Assembly: GCA_905221605.1 (NCBI GenBank)
Contig: CAJNDS010002241.1
Coordinates: forward strand, 250,501 to 314,500
DNA length: 64,000 nucleotides
Source of the DNA: Symbiodinium natans
Taxonomy: Eukaryota; Sar; Dinophyceae; Suessiales; Symbiodiniaceae
Direction: 5' to 3'
Below, piece after piece: positions 22,236 through 32,043 of the stretch. Numbering within the stretch: the stretch's first letter is position 1; each line of letters begins with the position of its first letter. Under the pieces are notes generated by a model. It had not been told where the DNA came from, made no database searches, and was given only the letters and a program-made list of their open reading frames with translations. The translations under genes were made by a program, and so were the position numbers.

Positions 22236-22307
22236 GGCTGAGAAGCTGAGCGCGCTGCCAGAGGAGAGCTGACACTGAAGGCCCTGGGACTCCTCCAAGC
22301 ACACCAC
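22236..22307 (-). CDS. Candidate exon
   Basis: TAAGCCAG| acceptor then VVCLEESQGLQCQLSSGSAL on the minus strand. No clear donor; CCCTAAA-type repeats follow in this sense. Confidence 0.35.
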
Positions 22308-22523
22308 CTGGCTTAGGGTTTAGGGTTTAGGGTTTAGTGTTTAGGGTTTAGGGTTTAGGGTTTAGGGTTCAGGGTCTAGGCTTTAGGGCAAGCAAGCTGA
22401 GAGCCACTCTAAACCGTGTCAACCTTAAACACCCTAACCCGCAGACGCCCTATGCCCCAAACCCCAAACCCTAAAGCCTAAACCCTAACCGTGCGCTCCA
22501 GGGGTTTAGGGTGGTGCCCGAAC

Positions 22524-22560
22524 CTGACTTGAAGATGCTGAGCTTTCGGCTCAACAAATG
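22524..22560 (-). CDS. Candidate short exon
   Basis: CCCTAACCAG| acceptor, HLLSRKLSIFKS and TCAG|GTTCGG donor on the minus strand, just beside a TTTAGGG array of about 13 units (22565-22655). Confidence 0.35.
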
Positions 22561-22884
22561 CTGGTTAGGGTTTAGGGTTTAGGGTTTAGGGTTTAGGGTT
22601 TAGGGTTTAGGGTTTAGGGTTTAGGGTTTAGGGTTTAGGGTTTAGGGTTTAGGCCCCTTGTGAGGTCCCCCCTAGAATACGGCCCCTGAGAGCTACCTGG
22701 TACCAAATAGGGGTTTTGAGACCTCAGTGAGATTTAGAGAGCTGACCATCTGAAGGTTCCCTAAACCCTAAACCGGGCATTCAAGGTTCCTTTCCCTGCA
22801 AGGAATCTAAGAACATCTGAAGAAGTTACGCCCCTAAACCCTAAGCCCTTAACCCTAAACTATCTAAGCGCCAGCACTGCCCAC

Positions 22885-22938
22885 CTCGTCACACTCCTCG
22901 GTGGAGCACGTCGACAAGGGATGTGAATGCGAGTACGC
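22885..22938 (-). CDS. Candidate exon beside a MITE
   Basis: TGTCGCAG| acceptor, 18 codons (AYSHSHPLSTCSTEECDE) and GAG|GTGGGC donor on the minus strand. The family J element lies just upstream in this sense. Confidence 0.42.
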
Positions 22939-22956
22939 CTGCGACAGGAAACCTTT

Positions 22957-23065
22957 CCCTAAGGGTCCATGTACCTAAATATTGAATGCTTGGGCCTTAA
23001 CGTACTTCCTATATAGGGACTTTGGGGCCCAAGTATAGAATAATGAGGTGCATGGACCCTAAGGG
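22957..23065. mobile_element. MITE with 15-nt perfect terminal repeats (family J)
   Basis: CCCTAAGGGTCCATG at the left and its exact complement at the right; 19 of 20 bases match when extended. Confidence 0.65.
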
Positions 23066-23111
23066 TTTAATTAAGTGACATTAAATCGCGCAAGGTTGTG
23101 ACGGTCAAAGT

Positions 23112-23269
23112 GACAAAGGAAGTTGTAAGCTCGGCTTATTGCTGAAAGTCCTGGTTTGCTCTTGAGGTCTTGAGGTTGCTAGAACCCAGCAAACTTGCAT
23201 TAATGAAGTGAGAAGTGCATCACAAGATGTGGAGTATGCCCCCGAAGACCACGCAGACGCTGGCTCCAC
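23112..23269 (-). CDS. Candidate exon
   Basis: AACCCCTAG| acceptor, then about 52 open codons (VEPASAWSSGAYSTSCDALL...) on the minus strand. The 3' limit is uncertain (first GT near 23112). Confidence 0.42.
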
Positions 23270-23442
23270 CTAGGGGTTTTTCGAGGCTAGGCACTCACGA
23301 AAATGCATGTAGCAAGGGATCTCGAATTTAGAGCAGCCCCCGGGTTTAGGGTTTAGGGTTTAGGGTTTAGAGTTTAGGGTTTAGGGTTTAGGGTTTAGGG
23401 TTTAGGGTTTAGGCCCCCCCCCCCCCCCCCACACACACGCAC

Positions 23443-23575
23443 TTCCCAGAGGGAAGTTGAGGGGGCTTCGGGTCTGGTACGCTAAACAAGCCCTCCTCCC
23501 GCTTGCACCATAGTCTGACAGCCACACACAATGCGAAAAACACCCCAAGCCTATGGAAGACCCAACGCCTGCAGC
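23443..23575 (-). CDS. Candidate exon
   Basis: CTAGCAG| acceptor, 44 open codons (contains GCFSHCVWLSDYGASGRRAC) and |GTGCGTGTG donor running into a C-run, minus strand. Confidence 0.42.
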
Positions 23576-23882
23576 CTGCTAGGTATCGTGGTGCATAGAT
23601 AATTAGCTACCCGAACCTCAACCCTATTTCCCTTAACCCAGAACCCCAACACCCAACCTGCGCTCCCTAACCCTGAGCCCCCGCTAAACCTCAGCCCTAA
23701 AACCCCCTGCAAGCCCCCTAAACCTGAAACCCCGAAACCCTGCCCGGGTCTAAACAGCCTGAAACCCACCAAACCCTGGATCCGCTAAACCACCCCCCAC
23801 CATCCCCCCCCCCCCGCCCCCCTCCCCCGAAACCCTAAACCCTAAACCCAAAACCCAAAACCCAAAACCCTAAACCCTAAAC

Positions 23883-23960
23883 CCCAAGCAAACTCAAAGG
23901 GCCTCCAGGGGTTTCCGGGCCGCGGGCGGCGTCCCCTGGGGAGTGGCTCGGATTCAGAGC
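23883..23960 (-). CDS. Candidate exon
   Basis: ACCCTAG| acceptor, 25 codons (SESEPLPRGRRPRPGNPWRP...) and |GTTTAGGG donor on the minus strand. Confidence 0.4.
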
Positions 23961-24049
23961 CTAGGGTTTAGGGTATAAGGTTAAGGGTTTAAGGTTTAGG
24001 GTTTAGGCTTTAGAGTGTAGGGGGTTCATGGGTGCTTATAACCCCAATT

Positions 24050-24165
24050 ATACCAGGAACCTAGGAATAAAAAAGGGTACCCTTTTTGGTTTTTAAGGGG
24101 ATTATCAGGGAACCTCTACAGAAAAAGGAAATAAGGGCCTACTCCCGGTCCTAGGTTTTCAAGAG
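24050..24165 (-). mobile_element. Introner-like family B
   Basis: On the minus strand runs from GGGA|GTAGGCCCTTATTTCC to TTTTATTCCTAG|G, with GT-AG ends. The core AAAGGGTACCCTTTTT is a hairpin. Confidence 0.6.
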
Positions 24166-24942
24166 TGCGGGGTAGACCTCAACCTTGCAAAAAGGAAATA
24201 GATCCAAGAATCGAATTCCAAGGTCCATTTCCCCTTTTGTGACATGCACATCAGCTTCTCTAGTATAGAGTTTGGAGCCTCAGGACACCATAGGAGATGA
24301 GCCGGTCGGGCTTGAGCATCCGGAGGTTGGAAGTGTAGCTAGTGCGTCAAGCTCCTAATTCTTGTCGAAGCCCTCAAGCAAGGGCGCCCATGTGTCGAAA
24401 CCTAAACCTAAACCCTAAACACTAAACCCTAAGCCCTGAACCTTACAAACCCTTATTCCCAGAGGGATCTTCGGGGGTAACGTTTCCAATCTCCCGGGTT
24501 CAGGGTTCTGGCCTAGTGTGACCCTAAACCCTAAACCCTAAACCCTACACCCCAAACCCTAAACCTTTTCTTTTCCCGGCATTGAAAGTAATATTGGGGC
24601 CTTAATACATAGACTAGGGTTTAGGATTTAGGATGTAGGATTTAGGGTTTAGGGTTTGGGGTATAGGTTTTGAGGTGGTAATATAGGGGCCTTTGGGGGT
24701 TGTTGTAGTATAATTGCAAAGGGGCAAAGGGACCATAGGGGAATACTATTGGTAATTATTCCGCGACAAGTGTTCAGTGTTTACCCATCTTGAGGCCAAA
24801 GGTTGCAGTGCGTCAGCGTGAGGCCTACGTATGGGGCTTGGGGTTTAAGGCTAGGGTTTACAGGGTTTAGACAGCCCCCCCCCCCCCCCCCCCCTCCCCC
24901 CCAAAAAGAAAAACAAAAAACAAACAACCTTCGTCAACTTAC

Positions 24943-25052
24943 AGCCCAACCGAGCCAAGCCCATGCCAACCTTGGCGATGACCGGGCATGGCTTCCCCTG
25001 GCCGTGGCAAGGCAAAGCCGCCACGTAAGCAATGGGGCTTGGAGGCGTAGGC
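24943..25052 (-). CDS. Candidate exon with GTAAGT donor
   Basis: GGTGTAG| acceptor, about 36 open codons (AYASKPHCLRGGFALPRPGE...; another frame is also open) and GGGCT|GTAAGT on the minus strand. A C-run and T-rich tract lie in the following intron. Confidence 0.42.
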
Positions 25053-25345
25053 CTACACCCGAAACCCGAAACCATAAACCCTAAATCCTAAACCCAAACC
25101 CTAAATCCTGAACCTTACAAGCGGAAAGGCCTCAGACCCAACCCAAAAAGGATTCCTTGGGGGGGGTTAGGAATTAGGTTTAGTCTACTAAACGGATTCC
25201 TTGAAGGGGCTTTAGGAAATAGGGTTAGCGCAGTAGCTACTTTTGGGCAGAAGTGTCGCCTTTAAAACTGCCGCCTTTGGATAAACCCTTCCCGACCCTA
25301 AACCCTAAACCCTAAACCCTAAACCCTAAACCCTAAACCCTGAAC

Positions 25346-25407
25346 CCTCACACCGAGAACGGTCCAGAGTCGGCCTGCGTGTACTTGATGGCAGCAGAGC
25401 GCTTCCC
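25346..25407 (-). CDS. Candidate exon between inverted arrays
   Basis: CATCGCAG| acceptor, 20 codons (GSALLPSSTRRPTLDRSRCE) and |GTTCAGGG donor on the minus strand. The plus strand is open too (HTENGPESACVYLMAAERFP). Confidence 0.38.
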
Positions 25408-26318
25408 CTGCGATGCTCACATGGTCACGCAGTTGGGTTTAGGGTTTAGGGTCTAGGGTTTAGGGTTTAGGGTTTAGGGTTTAGGGGCGAGGAGACCCGA
25501 ACTAAAACGCTCAAGGCAGCCCCTTTAATCAAGCCTTCAACTCCAAAAAACCTACAAAAAACGTTCGTGGTTCCTACCCAGCAAAATATAGAGGGCAACA
25601 GCGCAACACAGTAAGATCCTGGAATACCCGAAAATGAAAAACCATATACCCTCTACGAAATAGCAAAAGAGTACCCCTTTCTCGTGATGAATGGTAAAGG
25701 TACTTGAGCCCGAATGAGGGAAAGAAGGATACCACTGGAGCTTGTAGAAGATCAGGCTGCAGATTCTGAATCTTAACCCTAAACCCCAAACCCCAAACCC
25801 TAAACCCTAAACTACAAACCCCAAACCCTAGTCTTGCCACTGGTCTCATCGCTGCAGAGACATGTTGCTGTTCCAGGCAACAGAGTCCACCAGCTCACAT
25901 TTTAGACTTCTGGCGGCTTCTCTCGCACTTCGCGCAGCTTCCCCCGAAACCCTGAAGCCTATAAACCCTAGCCCTAAACCCTAAACCCTAAACCTTAATT
26001 AAACCCGCAGCTTCAAGTTGAAGTTATACAGGCGTTGCTCCTCACCTTGCACCCTAAACCTAAGCCCTGACAAAACTGCAGTCGAAAGCCACAACAAAGC
26101 CTACAAAGTTCTTCAAAAAACTCCTTAGTAATAAGGGTACCCTTTGTCTTCCATTCAGTTTTAAAAAAGGAAACGCCAAAACAAAACGGGAATCCTAAAC
26201 CCTAAACCCTAAACCCTAAACCCTACACCCTAAACCCTAGCCCCTGGCCTAAACCCAAAATCCCACAGCCTTCTTAGGGTTTAGGGTTTAGGGTTTAGAG
26301 TTTAGGGCTCCCCCCCAC

Positions 26319-26364
26319 CTGCAGAAGAGTTGCGGCGGCTGCAGGGGCCTGGAGCAGCGACTGA
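26319..26364 (-). CDS. Candidate exon
   Basis: AAAACCAG| acceptor, 15 codons (QSLLQAPAAAATLLQ) and CTGCAG|GTGGGG donor on the minus strand. Confidence 0.38.
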
Positions 26365-26677
26365 CTGGTTTTCACCGGTACTTGCAAGCTAAACCCTAAA
26401 CCGCAATCCCGTGATGAGGTGAGAGTCAGGGGGTGGGGGCCTTTGGGTTGCTTAGATGAAGGGTTCAAAGTAAGGCCCCTTAATTTGGGCCCCTTGCAAC
26501 TTAGGTTTAGGGCTTCGGGGATACAATAAGGCCCCATACTTCGGATCCCTATAAGCAAGGGTAAGGGACCTAAACCCTAAACCCTAAGCCCTAAACCCTG
26601 AAATCTGTGGTGGGCCCGGCGGCATGCGTCGCTTTTCAGCGTTTCGCAGGTGCGGTTAATGAGCATGCTCGCTTCAG

Positions 26678-26862
26678 GGCCTCAAGACGGGAATTTTGAC
26701 CCTCTTGCCCATCAGAAGGAGTTTGCCTCAACACCTGACACAATCTGGGATCTGTCTTCGAAAGATGGCAACCTTGCACCTTGGCATCGCCAAAACCATA
26801 CCAAAACCCTTATGCATTGGACCATAGGCCTCAACATCCCAGAAACTCTTAATCCTAACAGG
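26678..26862 (+). CDS. Candidate exon on the plus strand
   Basis: CTCGCTTCAG| acceptor, 61 open codons at moderate GC (starts PQDGNFDPLAHQKEFASTPD, contains WHRQNHTKTLMHWTIGLNIP) and AACAGG|GTGTAGGGTTTAGGG donor. A shorter minus frame overlaps. The longest clean island reading on the plus strand; not recognised. Confidence 0.42.
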
Positions 26863-26924
26863 GTGTAGGGTTTAGGGCTTAGGGCTTAGGGTCTAGGGTG
26901 CTAACCTACCCCAAGAAAAATCTG

Positions 26925-27005
26925 AAAGGATGTTCTTCCTAATAAGGGCAATTTAGGGATGATTATCTTGCTTTTTGGATTCTCACGCAAAAAGTAGTAG
27001 CTGCC
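26925..27005. mobile_element. MITE-like family K
   Basis: Shares TTCTTCC..TAAGGGYAATWTAGGGATGA and TATGCAAAWAGTAG-type blocks with 47815-47905. Confidence 0.5.
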
Positions 27006-27400
27006 ATCCAAAGCGGACTGATCCCCGCCCACTTGGATGAGGCGTTCACAAGGTGAGCCGGCAGAAGAAGCTGCCGACGCTCTCGCAAGTGATAATGTAC
27101 TGAGGTGGATTTGGGCACCCTAAACAAAGTTCAAAAGCTTACAGATATTCAAAGCTATGTCGAAATCAACTGCAGGATAGGCCTGACTCCAGGATAGCTG
27201 TTCGTTCTTAACGGGCACGCCACCCCCCCATCCCGGAGGTACATCTACTAGGTTGCCCAGTAGTTCAGACGAAGACGGGCGCCTTTTGTTGCCGAAACGG
27301 GTTTTTCTGGGATCTGACCCTATGCAAAGAGAACCAGGGTCGAACTGGGCATCCTAGTCCAGGGACTCCTCCGACGGGTGGGCATGAGGCATCGGGTGTA

Positions 27401-27521
27401 CTTGGAGGTTCATGGGCACTTATAACTCTAATTATAACTGTACTTATAAACCCCCTAAGTCATCTAAGTAGGTTATAAGTAGACTGATAATTGGGGTTAT
27501 AAGTACCCATGAACCTCCAAG
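27401..27521. mobile_element. MITE family C, intact copy with TA duplication
   Basis: CTTGGAGGTTCATGGG at the left and its exact complement at the right, with TA directly repeated outside both ends (27399-27400, 27522-27523). Confidence 0.75.
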
Positions 27522-27522
27522 T

Positions 27523-27926
27523 AGGGCTTACGACTGAAGGTTTGCAGTCTGTGAAGTTTCGATGCAATATGGACGATGACCTGGATCTTGTCAAAGTGGA
27601 TTGGCTGTGGCTGTGGCACTTTGCATAGCCATAAGGTGGCCTGTGGCCTGTAGGCTTGTCACACGTCGTCAAAAACTCGGCACCAGAGCATAAATCACAA
27701 GAAGTAGTGAGCATTTGCCGGCCAAAGCCCCTAAAACCCTAAACCTGCGGCCAGCTCCTGTTCTTGACGACTTGTCAAAGCCCACTTCATCAGACGGCAT
27801 CCTACACTGCACCGTGTGCCGTCGAGTGCGATCATGTGCCTTTCTGCGATCACCTGTTGTTGGATGTGATCTGAAAGGTGTTTGCGCTCTTACGCATGCA
27901 GCAACATGCCCGCGGTGAATGGGCAA
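27523..27926. other. Unique block, coding status unclear
   Basis: No repeats. Open frames of 65-85 codons exist on both strands (minus 27460-27714 and 27669-27926; plus 27715-27918). Nothing recognised. Confidence 0.3.
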
Positions 27927-28027
27927 GTTGATTGAATTCAGTTGGGCTTCTGCTGACTCCAGGCACTAGAAACAAAGTCAATCCAATTAGTTCAGTCTAG
28001 CAGCTCGGGTCTTTTATTCAGCGTCAG

Positions 28028-28115
28028 AGTTTGAACCCTCACTTTCGGCAGACCCGGATATCAGCACCCGTGATCTTCCAACCAGGCGGCTAATCATTGG
28101 GCCACCTCTGCAGAT
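28028..28115 (-). ncRNA. tRNA-like / SINE-like sequence
   Basis: On the minus strand TGGCCCAATGATTAG resembles a pol III A box and, about 65 nt on, GGTTCAAACTC matches a B box (GGTTCRANYCY). A full cloverleaf was not found, so a tRNA-derived SINE or tRNA pseudogene fits better than a working tRNA. Confidence 0.4.
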
Positions 28116-28365
28116 CGCATGGTTGGATACGTGATGCTTTACGGCGAGCTCTGCGAATATAGGGGCCTGGATAGTTTAGGGTAGGGTTTTGGGGATTATT
28201 CTTTGTATAACAAAAAAGGGACCACAAGGAAATACTACTCGTAAGTATTCCGACCCCTATAGCCGTCTCTTCAACCCTGTGATCGGTTCTCAGGCCGCGT
28301 CGAGGACCTTGGGGCCCGCCGCCCGTGTCGAGGGCGACTGCTTGGAACCGTCGGCCTAGGTTGCC

Positions 28366-28500
28366 TAGTAACCCAGGATGAAAGGGTACCCCTTTTTGCT
28401 TAAAGTGGTTTATGAGGGAACCTAAACGGGGAATGAGAACCCAGGATTGAAAAGGGTGCCCCTTTTTTTCTTAACGTGGTTTACAAAGGGAACCTCATAC
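28366..28500 (-). mobile_element. Two tandem partial family B units
   Basis: The module CCCAGGATKGAAAAGGGTRCCCCTTTTT...GGGAACCT occurs twice in a row. Confidence 0.5.
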
Positions 28501-28579
28501 CCACCCCGGGCCCACCCCCCCCAAGAAAAGGTGTAGCGTTTAGGGTTTAGGTTTAGGGTTTTGGGTTTAGGCTGCTGAC

Positions 28580-29065
28580 CATCCGAGCGGCTTAAGATCC
28601 ACGGCGGGCATCATGGCTCTCGCCTTCTTCAAGGCCACGGCGCCTGTACGCTGGGCTCTCGTCACTTGCTCCCCCGTGCTTGGGAGCGCCGGCTGGGATA
28701 TCGTGCGGTCTGTTTGCCTTAGTCGCTGAGCTCATAAGCCCCACAAAAGTGTACACTTTCAGTTCTACCGGGGCTTGTAGTATCCCAAACAGTGTAAAGT
28801 GTGCTCATCCAGCTGCTAAGTTGCTCCCTTGCCATCAAGGCAGAGGACACCGGTGGAGGTACCATCGCCATCTTCGCTGGGTGCATCTGGCAACCGCACC
28901 AGTTCTCCACGTTCATCTGCAAGCCCTGCACATGCGAACATACCATGTCCCGATTGCGCCGAGCATTCTGAAACGTTTGCGCGGTGCTGGTGTTGTTGAC
29001 GCACTTCAAACTGTGGCAGCCCTGGTCTGGCAAGCAGGTGACAGTGAAGCCACTCGGGAAGTAGC
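28580..29065 (-). CDS. Coding-like block, Cys-rich in one frame, interrupted by MITE H
   Basis: Minus strand. After family M (29066-29156, ending CCATCCTAG|) an open stretch of about 245 nt reads GYFPSGFTVTCLPDQGCHSL and on through five more Cys; a second frame is also open. Then comes the family H element (28718-28820), then about 48 codons (contains QPALPSTGEQVTRAQRTGAV) ending at TAA inside a CCTAAA repeat. Probably exon - element - exon, with M and H as introns. Frame and function unresolved. Confidence 0.5.
28718..28820 (-). mobile_element. MITE family H with 4-bp duplication
   Basis: Ends CTTAGTCGCTGAG / CAGCTGCTAAG are inverted repeats, and TTGC is repeated on both sides. A second copy lies at 60278-60386, inside an ARPC4 intron. 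Confidence 0.65.
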
Positions 29066-29156
29066 CTAGGATGGCCCTCAAAAAACTCTCTGAAAGACAT
29101 TCCTGATTATGATCCTCTAAAACCCAATAAGGGGAAATAGAAAACGTCCCAAGGGC
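29066..29156 (-). mobile_element. Introner-like family M, copy 1 (GC-AG, 91 bp)
   Basis: Minus strand: GGCAAG|GCCCTTGGGACG ... CCATCCTAG|G. Almost the same length and ends as 34218-34310 (GT-AG, 93 bp), as expected if the element is itself the intron. Confidence 0.7.
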
Positions 29157-29223
29157 CTTGCCGAGAAGCAAAAGCCCTGCTGGAGGCCGGTGGTACGCTG
29201 CGGCGTGTAGTCTGGCACGTCCT

Positions 29224-29367
29224 CTTGGAGGTTCATGGTACTTATTCACCAATTATAACCGTACTTATAACTGTACCGAAAACCATATTAGGGCACTCAC
29301 TTAAGGGGCTTATAAGTGGGTCATAAGTACAGCTCTAGTTGGTTAATAAGTGGCATGAACCTCCAAG
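29224..29367. mobile_element. MITE family C, intact copy with CT duplication
   Basis: CTTGGAGGTTCATG / CATGAACCTCCAAG ends; the dinucleotide CT is repeated on both sides. Confidence 0.72.
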
Positions 29368-29583
29368 CTGGATCAACATCATTCACCTGTGTAGGGGACG
29401 GTGCCGTAGACATGCCGTGCACTCCCCCTACCCCCTCGCCCTAAACCCTAAACCCTAAACCCTAAACCCGAAACCTTGAACTCCCTAAACCCCCTAAACC
29501 CAAAACCCTAAACCCCGAACCCCCTAAACCCTAAACCCTAAAACCCCAAACCTTGAACTCCCTAAACCCCCTAAACCCTAAAC

Positions 29584-29650
29584 GGATCCAGAGCTTCTTC
29601 GCTGTGGTCGCCGGATCGAGCCAGTGGTGTGAGCCACAGGCCGTCGATGC
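29584..29650 (-). CDS. Candidate exon
   Basis: GTTGCAAG| acceptor, 22 codons (ASTACGSHHWLDPATTAKKL...) and ATCC|GTTTAGGG donor on the minus strand. Confidence 0.4.
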
Positions 29651-29783
29651 CTTGCAACCCCTCGACTTTAGGGTTTAGGTTTTGGGGTTTAGGGTTTAGG
29701 AATTAGGGTTTAGGGTTTAGGGTTTAGGGTTTAGAGTTTCGGGCCGTTTGGGGTTTAGGGATTGATGACTTGGTAGCCCAGTA

Positions 29784-29866
29784 CTGTAAGCATATACAAT
29801 AAGGGCACCCTTTTTGGGGTTGGTTACGTTAGAAGGGAACCCAGAAAAGAAAGTAGAGGGTACCAC
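29784..29866 (-). mobile_element. Introner-like family B acting as an 83-bp intron
   Basis: Minus strand GCCCA|GTGGTACCCTC ... ATGCTTACAG|TACTGGGC. Open frames on both sides join in phase 0. Confidence 0.6.
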
Positions 29867-29952
29867 TGGGCTTCCGAGATGAGAAATAAAAGCAGTGATT
29901 AGTTTAAAGCATTCCCAAGACTGGCTTTCAAACAAAGCAGCAACAACGAACT
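29867..29952 (-). CDS. Candidate exon ending at a family B intron
   Basis: GTTGTCAG| acceptor, 28 codons at only about 42% GC (FVVAALFESQSWECFKLITA...) and the family B donor. Low GC makes the open frame more meaningful. The frame continues after the intron as YWATKSSIP. Confidence 0.5.
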
Positions 29953-30116
29953 CTGACAACTTTAAACCCTAAAACCCTGAAACCCTAAAACCCTAAAACC
30001 CTATACCCTAAACCCTAAAACCCTAAAAACCCTAAAAACCCTAAAACCCTAAAACCCTAAAACCCTAAAACCCTAAACTCTAAACCCTAAATTTCTCCAA
30101 CATATGCTCATGGTAC

Positions 30117-30206
30117 CCTCGGCTGGCGGAGCCACGGTGTCGGCGGATTGAGCCTCAACCCAAGCCACCGTTTCCTCGTCGTCCGTGTCCGGCCAAGGCA
30201 GGTCTT
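30117..30206 (-). CDS. Candidate exon, acidic
   Basis: GCACCGCAG| acceptor, 29 codons (DLPWPDTDDEETVAWVEAQS...) and GAGG|GTACC donor on the minus strand. Acidic, Trp-containing composition typical of a real coding exon. Possibly downstream of 30403-30640 in one gene, though the phase does not join directly. Confidence 0.5.
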
Positions 30207-30402
30207 CTGCGGTGCTTTCCTTTTAGGGTTTAATTAGAGTTTAGGGTTTCGGTATTCGGGTTTAGGGTTTAGTTCTTGTGTATGTGTTGTTGGAATATTT
30301 GGTTAGTATTGACTGACTTCCATGTCCTGCCCAAGTTTACCAAAGCGCTTTAAGGGTGATTTTCGGTAGTACACAACAATCCTCAAGGATGTTCAAGGCT
30401 AC

Positions 30403-30640
30403 CTGCTCAGCAGCTAAGGCTCTGCCCCGCGCTGCTCCCCCCCCCCCCTCCGGTGATTCGCCAAGCTCGAAGTTGACCTCGCCGAGCTCCAAGGACGTGA
30501 AGCCGGAAAAGCTGCGGCTGCGACGGAGAGTGCTCTGAGGAGCAGCAGGCGTGGCGTCGAGGTTGAGGAACACCCGCTGCAGGGGAGGAAGGCGCCGTTC
30601 CACGAAAGCCATGGTTGAGATTGTTGTGAGCAAAGCACGG
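30403..30640 (-). CDS. Probable exon with ATG
   Basis: Minus strand: TCTTGCAG| acceptor, ATG at 30612, then about 70 codons (MAFVERRLPPLQRVFLNLDA..., LRRSRSFSGFTSLELGEVNF) to a GAGCAG|GTAGCC donor. A TACTAAC branch-like motif follows in the intron. Looks like the N-terminus of a Ser/Arg-containing protein; family unknown. Two other frames are partly open. Confidence 0.55.
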
Positions 30641-30680
30641 CTGCAAGAGAGCTTTGGCTATGATTTCTAGCAGCCCACAC

Positions 30681-30724
30681 CCTGCATGCCCCTACTTCCT
30701 GGGTCGAAGTCTTCGACCACAACA
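30681..30724 (-). CDS. Candidate short exon
   Basis: GGTTTCAG| acceptor, VVVEDFDPGSRGMQ and |GTGTGGG donor on the minus strand, 40 bp upstream of the previous exon; the phases do not match. Confidence 0.33.
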
Positions 30725-30976
30725 CTGAAACCTGAACCCTAAACCCTCCTTGGGTCTAAACAAAGACACCGAACTCGGGGCCACTGGAGTAAACCAATCA
30801 AAAACTTTTCAGAAATCCGAAGCCCGAAGAAGCCGAAGCCCTCGACCCCAAAACAATAAGCCATCGGGCTCTCTATGTGAATTGCAATTAAAAGTGTTAT
30901 TGTTCCTCTTGCCCATTTGACCATGAAAACCTCGCACTTTTTCTCTATACTCTAATCTGAGCCCTAAACCCTAAAC

Positions 30977-31148
30977 CCCAACTCCGAAATTGCTGGTTCT
31001 TCACCAGGTTCCGCTTGAAAAAAGGGACACCCTTTTTGCTTTGATAAGGTTCATTCGGGACCCTAAGCCAAAACAAGGGGGATACGGGTACTACTGGGCA
31101 TCTCAGCTCTTTGAACGCAACTTGGTGGTCTGCATGGTTCGATGGGGC
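30977..31148 (-). CDS. Two candidate exons around a family B intron
   Basis: Minus strand: ACTAG|, then 31148-31095 (18 codons, APSNHADHQVAFKELRCP), then the family B element 31094-31014 (CCCA|GTAGTACCC ... TTTCAAG|), then 31013-30977 (RNLVKNQQFRSW) to |GTTTAGGG. The two frames join in phase 0, so removing the element gives one continuous reading. Confidence 0.5.
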
Positions 31149-32043
31149 CTAGTTCCCCCAACTGGGTGTCTAAGAGCTCGCAAGCAGAGCCGAACCCCGA
31201 AACTAAACCCTACACCCTAAACCCTAAACCCGAAACCCTCAACCCTTGGACGCAGTTTAGGGCTTCAGGGTTTCGGAGTTTAGGGCTGCGGACTTTGGGT
31301 TTCATTGCAGGTCTCGGCAAAGAAAACGGCTTAAGATTCAGGACCCTAAACCCTAAACCCTAAATCCTAAACCCTATATAAACCCTACATAAACTCTATA
31401 TAAACCCTATATAGACCCTGTATAAACCCGAAACCCTAGACCCTCAAGAGATCGGCCTGAATCTCGCGCTCCTCCCTTGGGCCTTGGCCACGAGAGCGAA
31501 CAGCGCCCAAGCTCTACGACGCTGGGACTACTGTATTTGTTTAATCATAATACATAGTAATAAGAAGAATAAGAAATATAGAAATGCACATAACAAAAAG
31601 AACACTATAAACAAGAACCATATAATACAAATAGTAATGCAAATCATATAAGGTCACAAGAACGCGAAACCCCAAGCCCTAGAACCCTAGAACGCTGAGC
31701 TCACAAGGCCCAAGTGAGTCAGGTTCCACCTTTTAAGCGAAGGATTCCACATGACTGTGGAATACCTATCGAACTAAGCGGATTAAGGTCTAGGGGTTAA
31801 AGAGAAATTCTTACTTCGTGAGCAAACCTACCCAGTTCGTTTACAAAGTAACCTGAAGGCCTTAATGGAGCCCTTGAATCCTCCTAAACCCTATGTAATC
31901 AGCCACTCAAGACGCTGCCCTAAACCCTAAACCCTGAACCCTAAACCCTAAACCCTAAGGGGGCTTAAACCCTGAGGCAAGTGCCAATGCAGGTACACCC
32001 GGGCCCGAATCCAGAATACAGAATTCCTCAACAAAGTAAAAAC

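Noticed and set aside
28680-29069. Plus-strand 129-codon ORF
   Set aside because: Overlaps the minus coding-like block whose borders match element splice ends; it reads straight through MITE H.
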